Source: Thermococcus sp. JdFR-02 (GTDB taxonomy: Archaea > Methanobacteriota_B > Thermococci > Thermococcales > Thermococcaceae). From it: a stretch of 64,000 nucleotides of DNA. The notes beneath the pieces were generated by a model. The model did not search any database. It worked only from the letters and a program-made list of their open reading frames with translations, and had not been told where the DNA came from. Where the stretch lies: assembly GCA_002009975.1 (NCBI GenBank), contig MTLP01000022.1, forward strand, positions 48,207-112,206, given 5' to 3'. The first letter of the stretch is position 1. Every line of letters begins with the position of its first letter. Made by a program: the position numbers and the translations under genes. Positions 34,730 through 43,251 of the stretch are shown in pieces.

Positions 34730-35563
34730 CTAAAGCCTTCTCAAGCTTGGAAACCAATACTTTTTACGCTTCTTTTCTTTCTCTTCGTCCCACTCATGAA
34801 GGATTTTAACAGCTTCGTTTGCCACCATTGCCGCTTCCTTTTCTCCCATTTTTCCAAATTCATTTGTTATCCTATTAGCAAAAACGGCACAAACACATCC
34901 AGCTCTTAACCCATAGATATTCGCTAGAGTAAATAGCGTTGCCGCTTCCATTTCAAAGTTTGTAACCTTAGCTTGCCTTAGATCATCAATTAAATGTTTC
35001 GCAAAGCTTGGGAAATAACCGTTTAATCCTGGTCTCGCCTGACCTACATAAAAGCTATCTGTTGATGCAGTGATTCCAACATGATAACGAACTCCCAAAG
35101 CTTCTGCTGCTTCAATTAAAGCTAAAGTCACTTCATAATCTGCACTTGCAGGATATTCAACCCTTACATATTGTTTTGATGTTCCTTCTAATCTAACAGC
35201 AGCTTTTGCAATAATTAAATCTCCGATCTCTATACCGGGTTGAATTGCACCCGTTGAGCCAACTCTAATAAAAGTATCAGCTCCAATGGCAGCTAACTCT
35301 TCAATCGCTATTGCTGTTGAAGGTGCCCCAATTCCAGTTGAAGTACAGCTTATTGGAACTCCTTTATACTTGCCTGTGTGAGTTTTATATTCCCTATGAA
35401 AAGCTATTTCCTTAATTTCATCCCAAAGAGAGCTTATCTTTGGAACTCTCTCTGGATCACCTGGTAAAAGAACATAGCGAGCAACATCACCGGGCTTACA
35501 AGCTATATGATACTGGTACCCTTCTTTAGTTTGCGGTCTATCAGCAGGCATGAACTTTTTCAT
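34730..35563 (-). CDS. Uridine phosphorylase family (PNP/UDP type I)
   Basis: 277 residues of nucleoside phosphorylase family I: phosphate site LLPGDPERV (32-40), GSTGAIQPGIEIGDLIIA (about 102-119), and the ribose-site segment VTNFEMEAATLFTLA. Closest in layout to uridine phosphorylase, which splits uridine with phosphate to uracil and ribose-1-phosphate in salvage. GAGGAGGTGGAATA precedes the ATG. Monocistronic. Confidence 0.88.
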   Translation of the reverse strand: MKKFMPADRPQTKEGYQYHIACKPGDVARYVLLPGDPERVPKISSLWDEIKEIAFHREYKTHTGKYKGVPISCTSTGIGAPSTAIAIEELAAIGADTFIRVGSTGAIQPGIEIGDLIIAKAAVRLEGTSKQYVRVEYPASADYEVTLALIEAAEALGVRYHVGITASTDSFYVGQARPGLNGYFPSFAKHLIDDLRQAKVTNFEMEAATLFTLANIYGLRAGCVCAVFANRITNEFGKMGEKEAAMVANEAVKILHEWDEEKEKKRKKYWFPSLRRL

Positions 35564-35671
35564 TATTCCACCTCCTCAAGAGATTTTCCTGTATAAAACT
35601 TTATCAAAGAGAATAAAAGTCTTTTCTAAGAAAATGGGGTGCAACATTATAAGAAAAGATTTGATAAAAGA

Positions 35672-35746
35672 TGGAGCCGGGAGGGGGATTTGAACCCCCG
35701 TATAGCGGATCTGCAGTCCGCCGCCTCACCTCTAGGCTATCCCGGC
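35672..35746 (-). tRNA. tRNA-Cys (GCA anticodon)
   Basis: 75 nt including encoded CCA. Acceptor GCCGGGA/TCCCGGC, anticodon stem GCGGA/TCCGC enclosing CTGCAGA giving GCA, discriminator U. The next minus-strand tRNA gene (Ser) lies 19 bp upstream and the two are probably co-transcribed. Confidence 0.95.
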
Positions 35747-35765
35747 AGTAACCCCAAAGAATTTC

Positions 35766-35852
35766 TGGCGCCGCGGAGGGGATTTGAACCCCTGTGGGAC
35801 AACGCCCACCGGCTTAGCAGGCCGGCGCCCTACCAGGCTAGGCTACCGCGGC
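35766..35852 (-). tRNA. tRNA-Ser (GCU anticodon)
   Basis: 87-nt class II tRNA. Acceptor GCCGCGG/CCGCGGC, anticodon stem CCGGC/GCCGG enclosing CTGCTAA giving GCT, long variable arm TGGGCGTTGTCCCA, discriminator G, encoded CCA. Lies just upstream of tRNA-Cys. Confidence 0.95.
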
Positions 35853-35950
35853 ATCCTTCATTTCATTGAAAAGCCGAGTTGGGTATTTAAGCTTTTCGTA
35901 GAAGGCAATTTTAAGGAAGGTATAAATACTCTTTATCCTTAATAACAACC

Positions 35951-37195
35951 ATGAAGCTTTTTGATTCGAAACTATGTGCAATCTGTAAAGGAAGAAAGCT
36001 CTTATGTGGTAGACCTACCTGTCCAATTCTTGAGCGCTTTAGGGTAGTTAGGAGTGTTGAGAAGATTGTAAACAAGAGAGAAATCTTTGGTTCTTCTCCT
36101 CCAAGCATTTTTGTCGGTGAGTTTGGATATCCAAAAGTTAGAATTGGCCCTTTAGTTCCTCCAATTGAAGGAGATACATCTTATCTTGATAATCCTTTGA
36201 AATGGGAAAAGGCTCAAATCGGGGATATCTTGAAGTATCGCTCTCTTTTAGTCATGGGAGAGACAAAAGCAGATATAAATGTTAGGAAAAGCCAAAGAAT
36301 TTTAGGTGAAATCCAAGAGCTGGCAATGTCAATTAAACCCGTTGATAGCGAGATTTTACTTAAGAGAAAGCCAATTTTAAAAGTCCTACCCTCTGAATTT
36401 GCTCCCCCCATAGGGCCAAAAGCTGAACTTTTAGCGTTTGAATTAACTGAAAATCCCAAAATTCCAAGGAAAAGCGATTATGTTGTTAGCGATGAGCTAA
36501 AAGCCGAAAAGGCAATAATGACCCTTTACAACTCAGGCTTTGATGAATACTACATAATTAGACTTTTATCTGCTGGACTTTTGGGAATAAATAAAAAGCT
36601 CGTTCCAACAAGATGGAGCATAACTGCTGTTCAAGACACGATTGGAAGGCATTTAAAAAGAGAGATTCTCCACTATGACACAATTAATGATTTTGAGCTT
36701 TACTTTTACGAATTCTTAGGAAATAGATATGCCGTCTTGCTGATGCCTGAAAGCTATTCCTTTGAACTTTTGGAAGTTTGGCTCAAAGGATCTCTCTTTG
36801 GTGCTGAAGAGCCAGAAGTAATTCACGATTGGGAAGATTGGCGCGGTATTAAAGGATATGCCAATCAAACCCTTGGTGCTTACTATGCAGCTCGCTTAAG
36901 CGTTTTAGAGCATTTGAGGAAGAGACGGAGGCAAGCGAAGATTTTAGTATTTAGAGAGGTTACTCCAAAGTACTATGCTCCAGTTGGAGTTTGGCAAATC
37001 CGCTTAGGAGTTAAGAAAGCTTTTGAAAACCCAATTGGAAAGTTTAACACACTTGAAGAAGCTTTAAATGGAGTAAGAAAGCTCTTAGAACTTCCGCTTG
37101 AAAAGTATCTAATAAAAAGCACCGTTCTAAAAGTTAGAGAGAAGCAGAAAACTTTGGATGGCTATCTCAAAAAGTTTTTCAACAAGAGCGTATAG
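35951..37195 (+). CDS. nreA: DNA repair protein NreA
   Basis: 414 residues of the archaeal Nre family, linked genetically to DNA-damage repair. The N-terminal zinc-finger-like Cys set is C9, C12, C19, C24 (CAICKGRKLLCGRPTC). The core has GEFGYPKVRIGP. The C-terminus carries a PCNA-binding PIP-type box QKTLDGYLKKFF, the family hallmark. TATA TATAAATA (about 35921) is some 25 bases before the ATG and no ribosome site is visible, so the mRNA is probably leaderless. A C/D-box RNA follows at once. Confidence 0.9.
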   Translation: MKLFDSKLCAICKGRKLLCGRPTCPILERFRVVRSVEKIVNKREIFGSSPPSIFVGEFGYPKVRIGPLVPPIEGDTSYLDNPLKWEKAQIGDILKYRSLLVMGETKADINVRKSQRILGEIQELAMSIKPVDSEILLKRKPILKVLPSEFAPPIGPKAELLAFELTENPKIPRKSDYVVSDELKAEKAIMTLYNSGFDEYYIIRLLSAGLLGINKKLVPTRWSITAVQDTIGRHLKREILHYDTINDFELYFYEFLGNRYAVLLMPESYSFELLEVWLKGSLFGAEEPEVIHDWEDWRGIKGYANQTLGAYYAARLSVLEHLRKRRRQAKILVFREVTPKYYAPVGVWQIRLGVKKAFENPIGKFNTLEEALNGVRKLLELPLEKYLIKSTVLKVREKQKTLDGYLKKFFNKSV

Positions 37196-37202
37196 GAAGT
37201 TT

Positions 37203-37257
37203 GAATGATGAAGTTCGCTAGGTCTGAATGGTGATGACTGCACGTCAGGCTGACTTA
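37203..37257 (+). ncRNA. C/D-box guide sRNA
   Basis: Complete archaeal C/D sRNA pattern: C box ATGATGA (37205-37211), 12-nt guide, D' CTGA (37224-37227), 4-nt gap, C' TGATGA (37232-37237), 12-nt guide, D CTGA (37250-37253). Both guides (AGTTCGCTAGGT and CTGCACGTCAGG) have the 12-nt length standard in Thermococcales. It directs 2'-O-methylation of rRNA or tRNA at bases complementary to the guides; I could not assign the targets. Ends directly before the phosphodiesterase ribosome site. Confidence 0.85.
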
Positions 37258-37269
37258 AGTGGTGGTGTC

Positions 37270-38391
37270 ATGAAATTAGCATTAATAAGCCTCGATGGAA
37301 ATGGAGTTTACAACTTAAAACATATGCCTTTCCTTCAAAGCTTAGCTAAGGAGGGTCTCTTTGGGATAGTTGATTCCATTTTCCCAACCCTTACAGATTT
37401 AGTCCACACAAGCGTAATGACAGGCGTTTATCCAAACGTTCACGGAATTGTAGAAAATGGCTATTATGATAGACTGACTGACCAAAAAATAAATTTCTAT
37501 GACTATGAAGTTGCATTCAATCCCCACAAGGTCATAAAGGCTAAAACAATAATCGATATCTTGCGTGAAAAAGGGATTAGAAGTGCAAGTGTTAGCGGTT
37601 ATACAATGCCTCCATTTAGTGGAACCAATGTTAGAATTTTTCCTCCCTTTTTTAGCGATGATAAGCTTTACAAAAAGCATGGAAGAGACTGGAGGAAAGA
37701 CGTTTGGGTTGCTCAGTCTGCTCTATATCTTTATGAGGAATGTAAGCCAGATTTGCTCTTGGTTCATTTTTGCTCAATAGATGGGATGCAACATGACTAT
37801 GGCGTTGAAAGCGAAGAAACTTTAAAAGCTGTAAAAACAGTCGATGAAATGCTCAAGCTCTTGTGGAAAAGGCTTAAGGACGAGTATAAGTTCATAATTT
37901 TCGCCGATCATGGGCAGGAAAATGTTCACACTTGGGTCAACTTAAGAGTTTATCTCAAAAAACATGGCATTGAGACGCTTAGAGTGTCATCGGGTGGAGG
38001 AGTTCACGTCTATTTGAAAGATCCAAACCAAGCTGAAGAAGCTTATTTAGTTTTGAAAAAAGCTCCCGGAGTTAAGCAGGTTTTCTTTAGAGAGGATTTA
38101 CCCTACTTAAACACTCCCAACAGCGGCGAGCTAATAGTAGCAGCTAAAGAAGGCTACTGGTTCTGCTCATTCTGTAAGGGTAAAAGCGGAGTAAGTTATT
38201 GGACTAGAGGAATGCACGGCTCAATAAACGAAAGCGTCATGAAAGTTCCCTTAATTCTTTGGGGTTTTGGGAAAGGAAGATTAAAAGCATCACTTTTGGA
38301 TATAGCTCCAACAGTTTTAGACCTCTTCGGGATTGAAAAGCCAAAAGAGATGGTTGGGAAGAGTTTAATTAACAATAACTTAAAGCTCTAA
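37270..38391 (+). CDS. Alkaline-phosphatase-superfamily phosphodiesterase
   Basis: 373 residues from ATG 37270, after GGTGGTGTC; an earlier GTG at 37228 is rejected because it lies inside the C/D sRNA. Type I phosphodiesterase/nucleotide pyrophosphatase fold: LISLDGNG near the start, nucleophile Thr in FPTLTDLVHTSVMTG, DGMQHDYG, FADHGQENVH and GMHGS provide the two-metal site. Cytosolic by sequence. Natural substrate unknown. 3' end overlaps surE by 12 bp. Confidence 0.85.
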   Translation: MKLALISLDGNGVYNLKHMPFLQSLAKEGLFGIVDSIFPTLTDLVHTSVMTGVYPNVHGIVENGYYDRLTDQKINFYDYEVAFNPHKVIKAKTIIDILREKGIRSASVSGYTMPPFSGTNVRIFPPFFSDDKLYKKHGRDWRKDVWVAQSALYLYEECKPDLLLVHFCSIDGMQHDYGVESEETLKAVKTVDEMLKLLWKRLKDEYKFIIFADHGQENVHTWVNLRVYLKKHGIETLRVSSGGGVHVYLKDPNQAEEAYLVLKKAPGVKQVFFREDLPYLNTPNSGELIVAAKEGYWFCSFCKGKSGVSYWTRGMHGSINESVMKVPLILWGFGKGRLKASLLDIAPTVLDLFGIEKPKEMVGKSLINNNLKL

Positions 38392-39165
38392 AATGTTCTT
38401 TAGAGCATCAAAATCAACCCTTGCAGTCATGTCAATACTTATTGGAGTTAAGCTAACTTTTCTTTCAATTTTAATCGCATACATATCAGTTCCAGGCTCA
38501 AGAACCTCTTTAGGACATTGAGTTCCAACAATCCAATAGTAGGGAGTCCCTTTTGGGTCAATCCTTTCTTCCACTGATGGATTGTACATCCTTCTTGCCA
38601 AGCGAGTGATTTCTATTGGGGTTTCTTTTGTAGCATCACTTGGAACATTGAGGTTTAGCATATCTACTCCTGCAGGCAAGCCATTTTTAAGAACCGCGCT
38701 AGCTATTTTTCTCAAAAAGTATTTTGCAACACTGAAATCAATTTCTTCTCCACTTCCAAATTTGTGCTTCTCCCTATTAACTTCCAAACTTATTGCAATG
38801 CTTGGAATTTTATGAGTTGCCGCTTCAATTGCAGCACTTGCAGTTCCTGAGACAGTTATCTCTGTGCTTAAGTTTTCCCCAAGATTGATCCCGCTTATTG
38901 CCAAATCAAAGCTTTCAAAACGAGCTAAGGCAAAGATAATACAATCAACGGGCATTCCATCTAAAGCGTAAGCACCTTTTGTTCCTTCAATATTAACACG
39001 CTTTGCCCTTAAAGGTTTGTGTAAAGTCATTGCCCTTCCGCTTGCACTTCTTTGAAACATAGGTGCAATTACATAAATATCACCTAAACCTTGAAGAGCT
39101 TCTACAGCCGCTTTAATCCCCCTTGAGTAGATTCCATCATCATTCGTTATGAGTATCTTTGGCAT
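38380..39165 (-). CDS. surE: 5'-nucleotidase SurE
   Basis: 261 residues, normal for SurE. Metal motif ITNDDG (6-11), MFQRSASGRAMTLHKPLRA, and SGINLGENLSTEITVSGT are diagnostic. It removes phosphate from nucleoside 5' or 3' monophosphates. No ribosome site is apparent before the ATG at 39165, so translation may be leaderless. Monocistronic, convergent with the phosphodiesterase gene. Confidence 0.94.
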   Translation of the reverse strand: MPKILITNDDGIYSRGIKAAVEALQGLGDIYVIAPMFQRSASGRAMTLHKPLRAKRVNIEGTKGAYALDGMPVDCIIFALARFESFDLAISGINLGENLSTEITVSGTASAAIEAATHKIPSIAISLEVNREKHKFGSGEEIDFSVAKYFLRKIASAVLKNGLPAGVDMLNLNVPSDATKETPIEITRLARRMYNPSVEERIDPKGTPYYWIVGTQCPKEVLEPGTDMYAIKIERKVSLTPISIDMTARVDFDALKNILEL

Positions 39166-39258
39166 GATATAGCATTTTGCTGAAAGGTTAATAAAGTTTA
39201 GGCAACTTTAAAAAGCAAAATATTCAATCCAAAATAGACCACAATTGAGGTGATAACT

Positions 39259-40227
39259 TTGAGTTATTGGATTAGCGAAGACAACGTTGCAGGAAAAAAA
39301 GGAATTACGCTCTACATAATATTGCCTACAATTGGCTGCTATCGTTATAGAATTGGTAAAGCTTGTTATATGTGTGCCTACCCTGCTTCAGCTCCTAAGC
39401 AACCCTGGGAGCAAGGGAGATTTGTCGATTATGTTAAAGAAGCGTTAGAAAAGATTAAAAACAAAAACAGAGTTGCTGTTAAAATTTTTACCTCTGGAAG
39501 CTTTTTAGATGATGCTGAAGTAAGACCTGAGATAAGGAGGCAAATTTTTGAGTTAATTGCTCCATTGGAAAATGTTAAAGAAGTTGTTGTTGAAAGCAGA
39601 GCTGAATTGGTGAGACTTGATGACGTTAGAGAGCTAAGTGAGATTGTGAAAGACAAATATTTTGAGATAGGTATTGGATTAGAAACTCAAAATGATGCTT
39701 TGCGAGACGTTGCGATAAACAAAGGAAATACCTTTGAAGAGTTCATTAAGGCAAGTGAAATTATCCACAAAGCAAATGCCCACGTTAAAGCTTATCTCCT
39801 TTTAAAAAGCGCCTTTTTAAGTGAGAGAGAAGCAATTGAAGATGCTAAAGCAAGTATAGAGAAGATAATTCCCTATGTTGATAGCATATCCCTAAACCTA
39901 ACCAACATTCAAAAGGGAACCATTGTTGAAAGGCTCTGGGAAAGGAAAGAATACCGCTCTCCTTGGCTTTGGAGTGCAGTTGAAGTTTTGAAATGGGCAA
40001 AAGAAAAGTTTCCGGAGAAGAGAATTCTTTGCGATCCGGTAGGTGCTGGTTCCCAAAGAGGTCCGCATAACTGTGGAAAATGCGACAAAAAGGTTGCCAA
40101 TGCGATTAGAGAATTCTCAAACACGCAAGAACTTAAATATTTAGAAAATCTTGACTATGAGTGTCAAAAGGAATGGAAATACATCGTAGAGCAGGGTTTA
40201 ATGGATTGGCAGTTAATAACTTGGTAG
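39259..40227 (+). CDS. Archaeosine-biosynthesis radical SAM protein RaSEA
   Basis: 322 residues from TTG 39259, after GAGGTGATAAC; GTG 39250 overlaps the ribosome site and is less likely. Radical SAM domain with an unusual cysteine spacing CYRYRIGKACYMCAY near residue 29. The remainder has IFTSGSFLDDAEVRPEIR and GIGLETQNDALRDVAINKGN. RaSEA works with ArcS to turn preQ0-lysine at tRNA position 15 into archaeosine. ArcS is not in the immediate neighbourhood. Confidence 0.87.
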   Translation: MSYWISEDNVAGKKGITLYIILPTIGCYRYRIGKACYMCAYPASAPKQPWEQGRFVDYVKEALEKIKNKNRVAVKIFTSGSFLDDAEVRPEIRRQIFELIAPLENVKEVVVESRAELVRLDDVRELSEIVKDKYFEIGIGLETQNDALRDVAINKGNTFEEFIKASEIIHKANAHVKAYLLLKSAFLSEREAIEDAKASIEKIIPYVDSISLNLTNIQKGTIVERLWERKEYRSPWLWSAVEVLKWAKEKFPEKRILCDPVGAGSQRGPHNCGKCDKKVANAIREFSNTQELKYLENLDYECQKEWKYIVEQGLMDWQLITW

Positions 40228-40380
40228 CTTTACATTTATCAATTTTATTGCTACAAAATATATGAAAAGATGTTCATTCTCTTTTCATACAGCTTAAGAG
40301 AAGGAAGCATAAAGCTTCAAATTCTTTGTAAAGGCTTAGATAAATAAAATTTTTCCTGAATGACCATTTAAGGGCAGAAC

Positions 40381-40394
40381 CGAAACATTTAAAT
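40381..40394 (+). promoter_or_regulatory. Promoter of kor operon
   Basis: BRE CGAAAC (40381-40386) directly followed by TATA ATTTAAAT (40387-40394). Predicted start about 40415 gives a leader with GGGGTGAA before the korD ATG. No further promoter is evident before the second korABC set. Confidence 0.6.
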
Positions 40395-40432
40395 CATTTA
40401 CAAACGTAAAAGCGAACGATGGGGTGAATATT

Positions 40433-40684
40433 ATGGCGGAAGTTGATGAGAGTAATGTGATTGTAATTGGGAAAACTCAAAACGTCGAAATAAGCGTCGA
40501 TAAGACCCTCTGCAAAGGCTGTGGAATTTGTTTAGAACTTTGCCCGAGAAAAGTTTTCCATTGGAGCAAAGAGCTAAGTGAAAAGGGTGTTCATTACCCG
40601 ATTCCGCTTGATGCTGAAAAGTGCGTAAAGTGTAAGCTTTGTGAACTTCTATGCCCAGACTTTGCAATAGCTGTTATCTGGTGA
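40433..40684 (+). CDS. korD: 2-oxoacid:ferredoxin oxidoreductase delta (ferredoxin) subunit
   Basis: 83 residues from ATG 40433, after GGGGTGAATATT. Two 4Fe-4S motifs, CKGCGICLELCP and CVKCKLCELLCP, carry electrons from the thiamine site to ferredoxin. Six bases before korA. Order D-A-B-C followed by a second A-B-C equals the P. furiosus KGOR/XOR region as I recall it. Confidence 0.92.
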   Translation: MAEVDESNVIVIGKTQNVEISVDKTLCKGCGICLELCPRKVFHWSKELSEKGVHYPIPLDAEKCVKCKLCELLCPDFAIAVIW

Positions 40685-40689
40685 GAGCT

Positions 40690-41877
40690 ATGATAATCAA
40701 AGGTGATGAGGTAGAAACGAAGAAGATTCTAAGAAAGCTTTATCCCAAAGGCAACTATTTTATGCAGGGTGATGAAGCAATTGCTTATGGTGCCATTTTT
40801 GCTGGTTGTCGTTTTTATGCAGGTTACCCAATTACACCCGCTAGTGAAATAGCGGAAACAATGGCAAGAGAATTACCAAAAGTTAGGGGTTATTACATCC
40901 AAATGGAGGATGAGATTGGAAGTATTGCCGCAATAATTGGAGCCTCTTGGACTGGTTTAAAATCTATGACAGCAACAGCTGGTCCCGGCTTTTCTTTAAT
41001 GCAAGAGAATTTGGGTTATGCTATAATGACTGAAACACCTATTGTGATTGTTGACGTCCAGAGGAGCGGACCATCAACAGGTCAAGCTACCAAAGGTGCT
41101 CAAGGAGATTTCTTCCAAGCACGATGGGGAACTCATGGAGATCATCCGATGATCGCTATTTCTCCGATAAGTGTTGAAGACTCTTTTTGGGAAACTATTA
41201 GAGCTTTTAACATAAGTGAAAAGCTTAGAACTCCCGTAATCCTCCTGACAGATGGTGTTATTGGTCACACAAGAGAGCAAATTAGAATCCCAGACCCAGA
41301 AGAAGTTGAAATTCTTTATCGTAAGTTGCCTCAAAGTGATGAAGAGGCTAAATTCCCATTTGGCGACATTCACGGCGATCTAATCCCCCCAATGCCTCTA
41401 TTTGGTAAGGGTTATTACACCCACGTTACAGGTTCAACACATAAGGAGAGCGGTTTAAGAGATGTTTACACTCCAGAAGTTCATGACAAGCTTGTGAGGA
41501 GAATTCACAAGAAGATTGAAGCTCATAAGGATGAAATTCAAAAGTGGGAAGAGTACTATACAGATGATGCGGAGATTTTAGTTATAAGCTGGGGAGTGAG
41601 TGCAAGACCTTCTTTAGGCGCAGTTCTAAAGGCTAGAGAAGAAGGAATAAAAGTTGGATTAATGGTTATTAAAACAGTTCACCCATTCCCAGGCGAGAGG
41701 GTTAAAGAGTTAAGCAAAAAGGTTAGAGCGATTTTAGTGCCAGAGATGAACTTGGGGCAGCTGATTCTTGAGGTTCAAAGATTTGTAAATGATGACGTCA
41801 TTTTGAAAGGTGTGAACAAGATAGGTGGAGTTCCCTTGACAGTTGAAGAAATTTTGAGAGAGATTAGAGGTGTTTAA
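40690..41877 (+). CDS. korA: 2-oxoglutarate:ferredoxin oxidoreductase alpha subunit
   Basis: 395 residues from ATG 40690 (ribosome site GGTGAGAGC). Pyrimidine-binding thiamine domain: FMQGDEAIAYGAIFAGCRF, YPITPASEIAE, MEDEIGSIAAIIGASWTG. Domain II comes next, then a C-terminal VISWGVSARPSLGAVLKAR. Oxidises 2-oxoglutarate (or a related 2-oxoacid) with CoA to succinyl-CoA, reducing ferredoxin. An 80-base stretch (41317-41396) is identical in DNA to the second korA at 43839-43918. Confidence 0.92.
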   Translation: MIIKGDEVETKKILRKLYPKGNYFMQGDEAIAYGAIFAGCRFYAGYPITPASEIAETMARELPKVRGYYIQMEDEIGSIAAIIGASWTGLKSMTATAGPGFSLMQENLGYAIMTETPIVIVDVQRSGPSTGQATKGAQGDFFQARWGTHGDHPMIAISPISVEDSFWETIRAFNISEKLRTPVILLTDGVIGHTREQIRIPDPEEVEILYRKLPQSDEEAKFPFGDIHGDLIPPMPLFGKGYYTHVTGSTHKESGLRDVYTPEVHDKLVRRIHKKIEAHKDEIQKWEEYYTDDAEILVISWGVSARPSLGAVLKAREEGIKVGLMVIKTVHPFPGERVKELSKKVRAILVPEMNLGQLILEVQRFVNDDVILKGVNKIGGVPLTVEEILREIRGV

Positions 41878-41878
41878 G

Positions 41879-42736
41879 ATGGCTAAGCAAATTTACACCA
41901 AATATAAGATGGCTAAGTACTTGAGGGTTGAAGCTTTGCCAACAGCTTTATGTCCCGGCTGTGGTGGAGGAACTGTTTTAAACGCTTTTGCAAATGCTAT
42001 TGACCAATTAAAGATTGATCCTAAGGATTTGGTTCTCGTAAGCGGTATTGGATGTTCAGCTTGGATTGCATCACCCTATTTCTTAGCCGACACTTTGCAC
42101 ACTACACATGGAAGGGCTATAGCCTTTGCAACAGGCGTTAAGGTTGGATTACCAGATAAAAAAGTCGTTGTGATTAGTGGAGATGGGGATTTAGCCGGAA
42201 TTGGAGGGAATCACCTAATTCATGCGGCAAGGCGAAATATAGATATGACGGTCATCTTGGTTAACAACTTCATCTATGGAATGACAGGTGGACAAGTCGC
42301 TCCAACAACACCTTTTGGAGCCAAAACAACCACAACACCCTATAGAAACATAGAACACCCCATAGACATTGCCGAAACTATTGCAACTGCCGGTGCTTCT
42401 TATGTGGCAAGATGGACGACTGCTCATGTTTACCAACTCATAGACAGTATAAAGAAGGCTTTAACAACTAAGGGATTTGCATTGGTTGAAGTTATTTCCC
42501 AATGCCCAGTGCAGTTTGGAAGGAGAAATAGAATGAAGGATCCAGCAGAAATGCTTAGATGGTTCCTAAAGAACAGCATTCCAATAAGCAAAGCAAAGAA
42601 AATGAGTAAAGAAGAGCTTGAAGGAAAGTTTATCGTTGGAGAGTTCATAAAGAGGGAGAGACCAGAGTTCACAGAAGAGCTAAACAAATTGATAAATGAA
42701 GTTTGGGAGCATTTTGGAATAGGTGAGGAGTTATGA
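41879..42736 (+). CDS. korB: 2-oxoglutarate:ferredoxin oxidoreductase beta subunit
   Basis: 285 residues from ATG 41879. Thiamine diphosphate/Mg site GDGDLAGIGGNHLIHAARR, with NNFIYGMTGGQVAPTTP. Cysteines for an Fe-S cluster lie in CPGCGGGTV and GIGCSAWIA. Pairs with KorA to form the active site. Overlaps korC by 4 bp. Confidence 0.92.
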   Translation: MAKQIYTKYKMAKYLRVEALPTALCPGCGGGTVLNAFANAIDQLKIDPKDLVLVSGIGCSAWIASPYFLADTLHTTHGRAIAFATGVKVGLPDKKVVVISGDGDLAGIGGNHLIHAARRNIDMTVILVNNFIYGMTGGQVAPTTPFGAKTTTTPYRNIEHPIDIAETIATAGASYVARWTTAHVYQLIDSIKKALTTKGFALVEVISQCPVQFGRRNRMKDPAEMLRWFLKNSIPISKAKKMSKEELEGKFIVGEFIKRERPEFTEELNKLINEVWEHFGIGEEL

Positions 42737-43251
42737 TTAGCCAAATTAGGTTTGCTGGAATTGGTGGACAAGGTGTAATTCTAGCTGGGCTTATTTTAGG
42801 AGAAGCAGCTGCAATTGAAGGCTTAAACGTCATTCAAACTCAAGATTATGGTTCTCAAAGCAGGGGAGGTCACTCAATAGCCGATGTTATCATTGGAGAT
42901 GAGCCGATTTATAACTTAATCGTTACAAAAGCGGACATTCTTGTAGCTTTAGCCCAATTGGGATATAAAGCAACAAAGCATGAATTAAAGAAAGATGGAC
43001 TTTTGATAGTTGATACTGACTTGGTCAAGCCAGATAGGGAATTTATTGGTGCCCCATTTACAAAATTAGCAGAAGAGAAAGTTGGATTAGCTTTAACAGT
43101 CAATATGGTAGCTTTAGGCTATTTAGTTGCTAAAACGGGAATCGTCAAAAAAGAGAGTGTTGAAGAGGCGATTAGAAGGAGAGTTCCTAAGGGAACCGAG
43201 GAGATTAACTTGAAAGCTTTTAACGTTGGTTATGAGGAGGGAGCAAAATGA
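42733..43251 (+). CDS. korC: 2-oxoglutarate:ferredoxin oxidoreductase gamma subunit
   Basis: 172 residues, typical gamma subunit: GIGGQGVILAGLILGEAAA at the front, TQDYGSQSRGGHSIADVII, and VPKGTEEINLKAF at the end. Probably binds CoA. ATGA overlaps both before and after show one transcript. Confidence 0.92.
   Translation: MISQIRFAGIGGQGVILAGLILGEAAAIEGLNVIQTQDYGSQSRGGHSIADVIIGDEPIYNLIVTKADILVALAQLGYKATKHELKKDGLLIVDTDLVKPDREFIGAPFTKLAEEKVGLALTVNMVALGYLVAKTGIVKKESVEEAIRRRVPKGTEEINLKAFNVGYEEGAK

Noticed and set aside
41074..41373. Minus-strand frame inside korA
   Set aside because: Antisense shadow; korA is conserved and complete.
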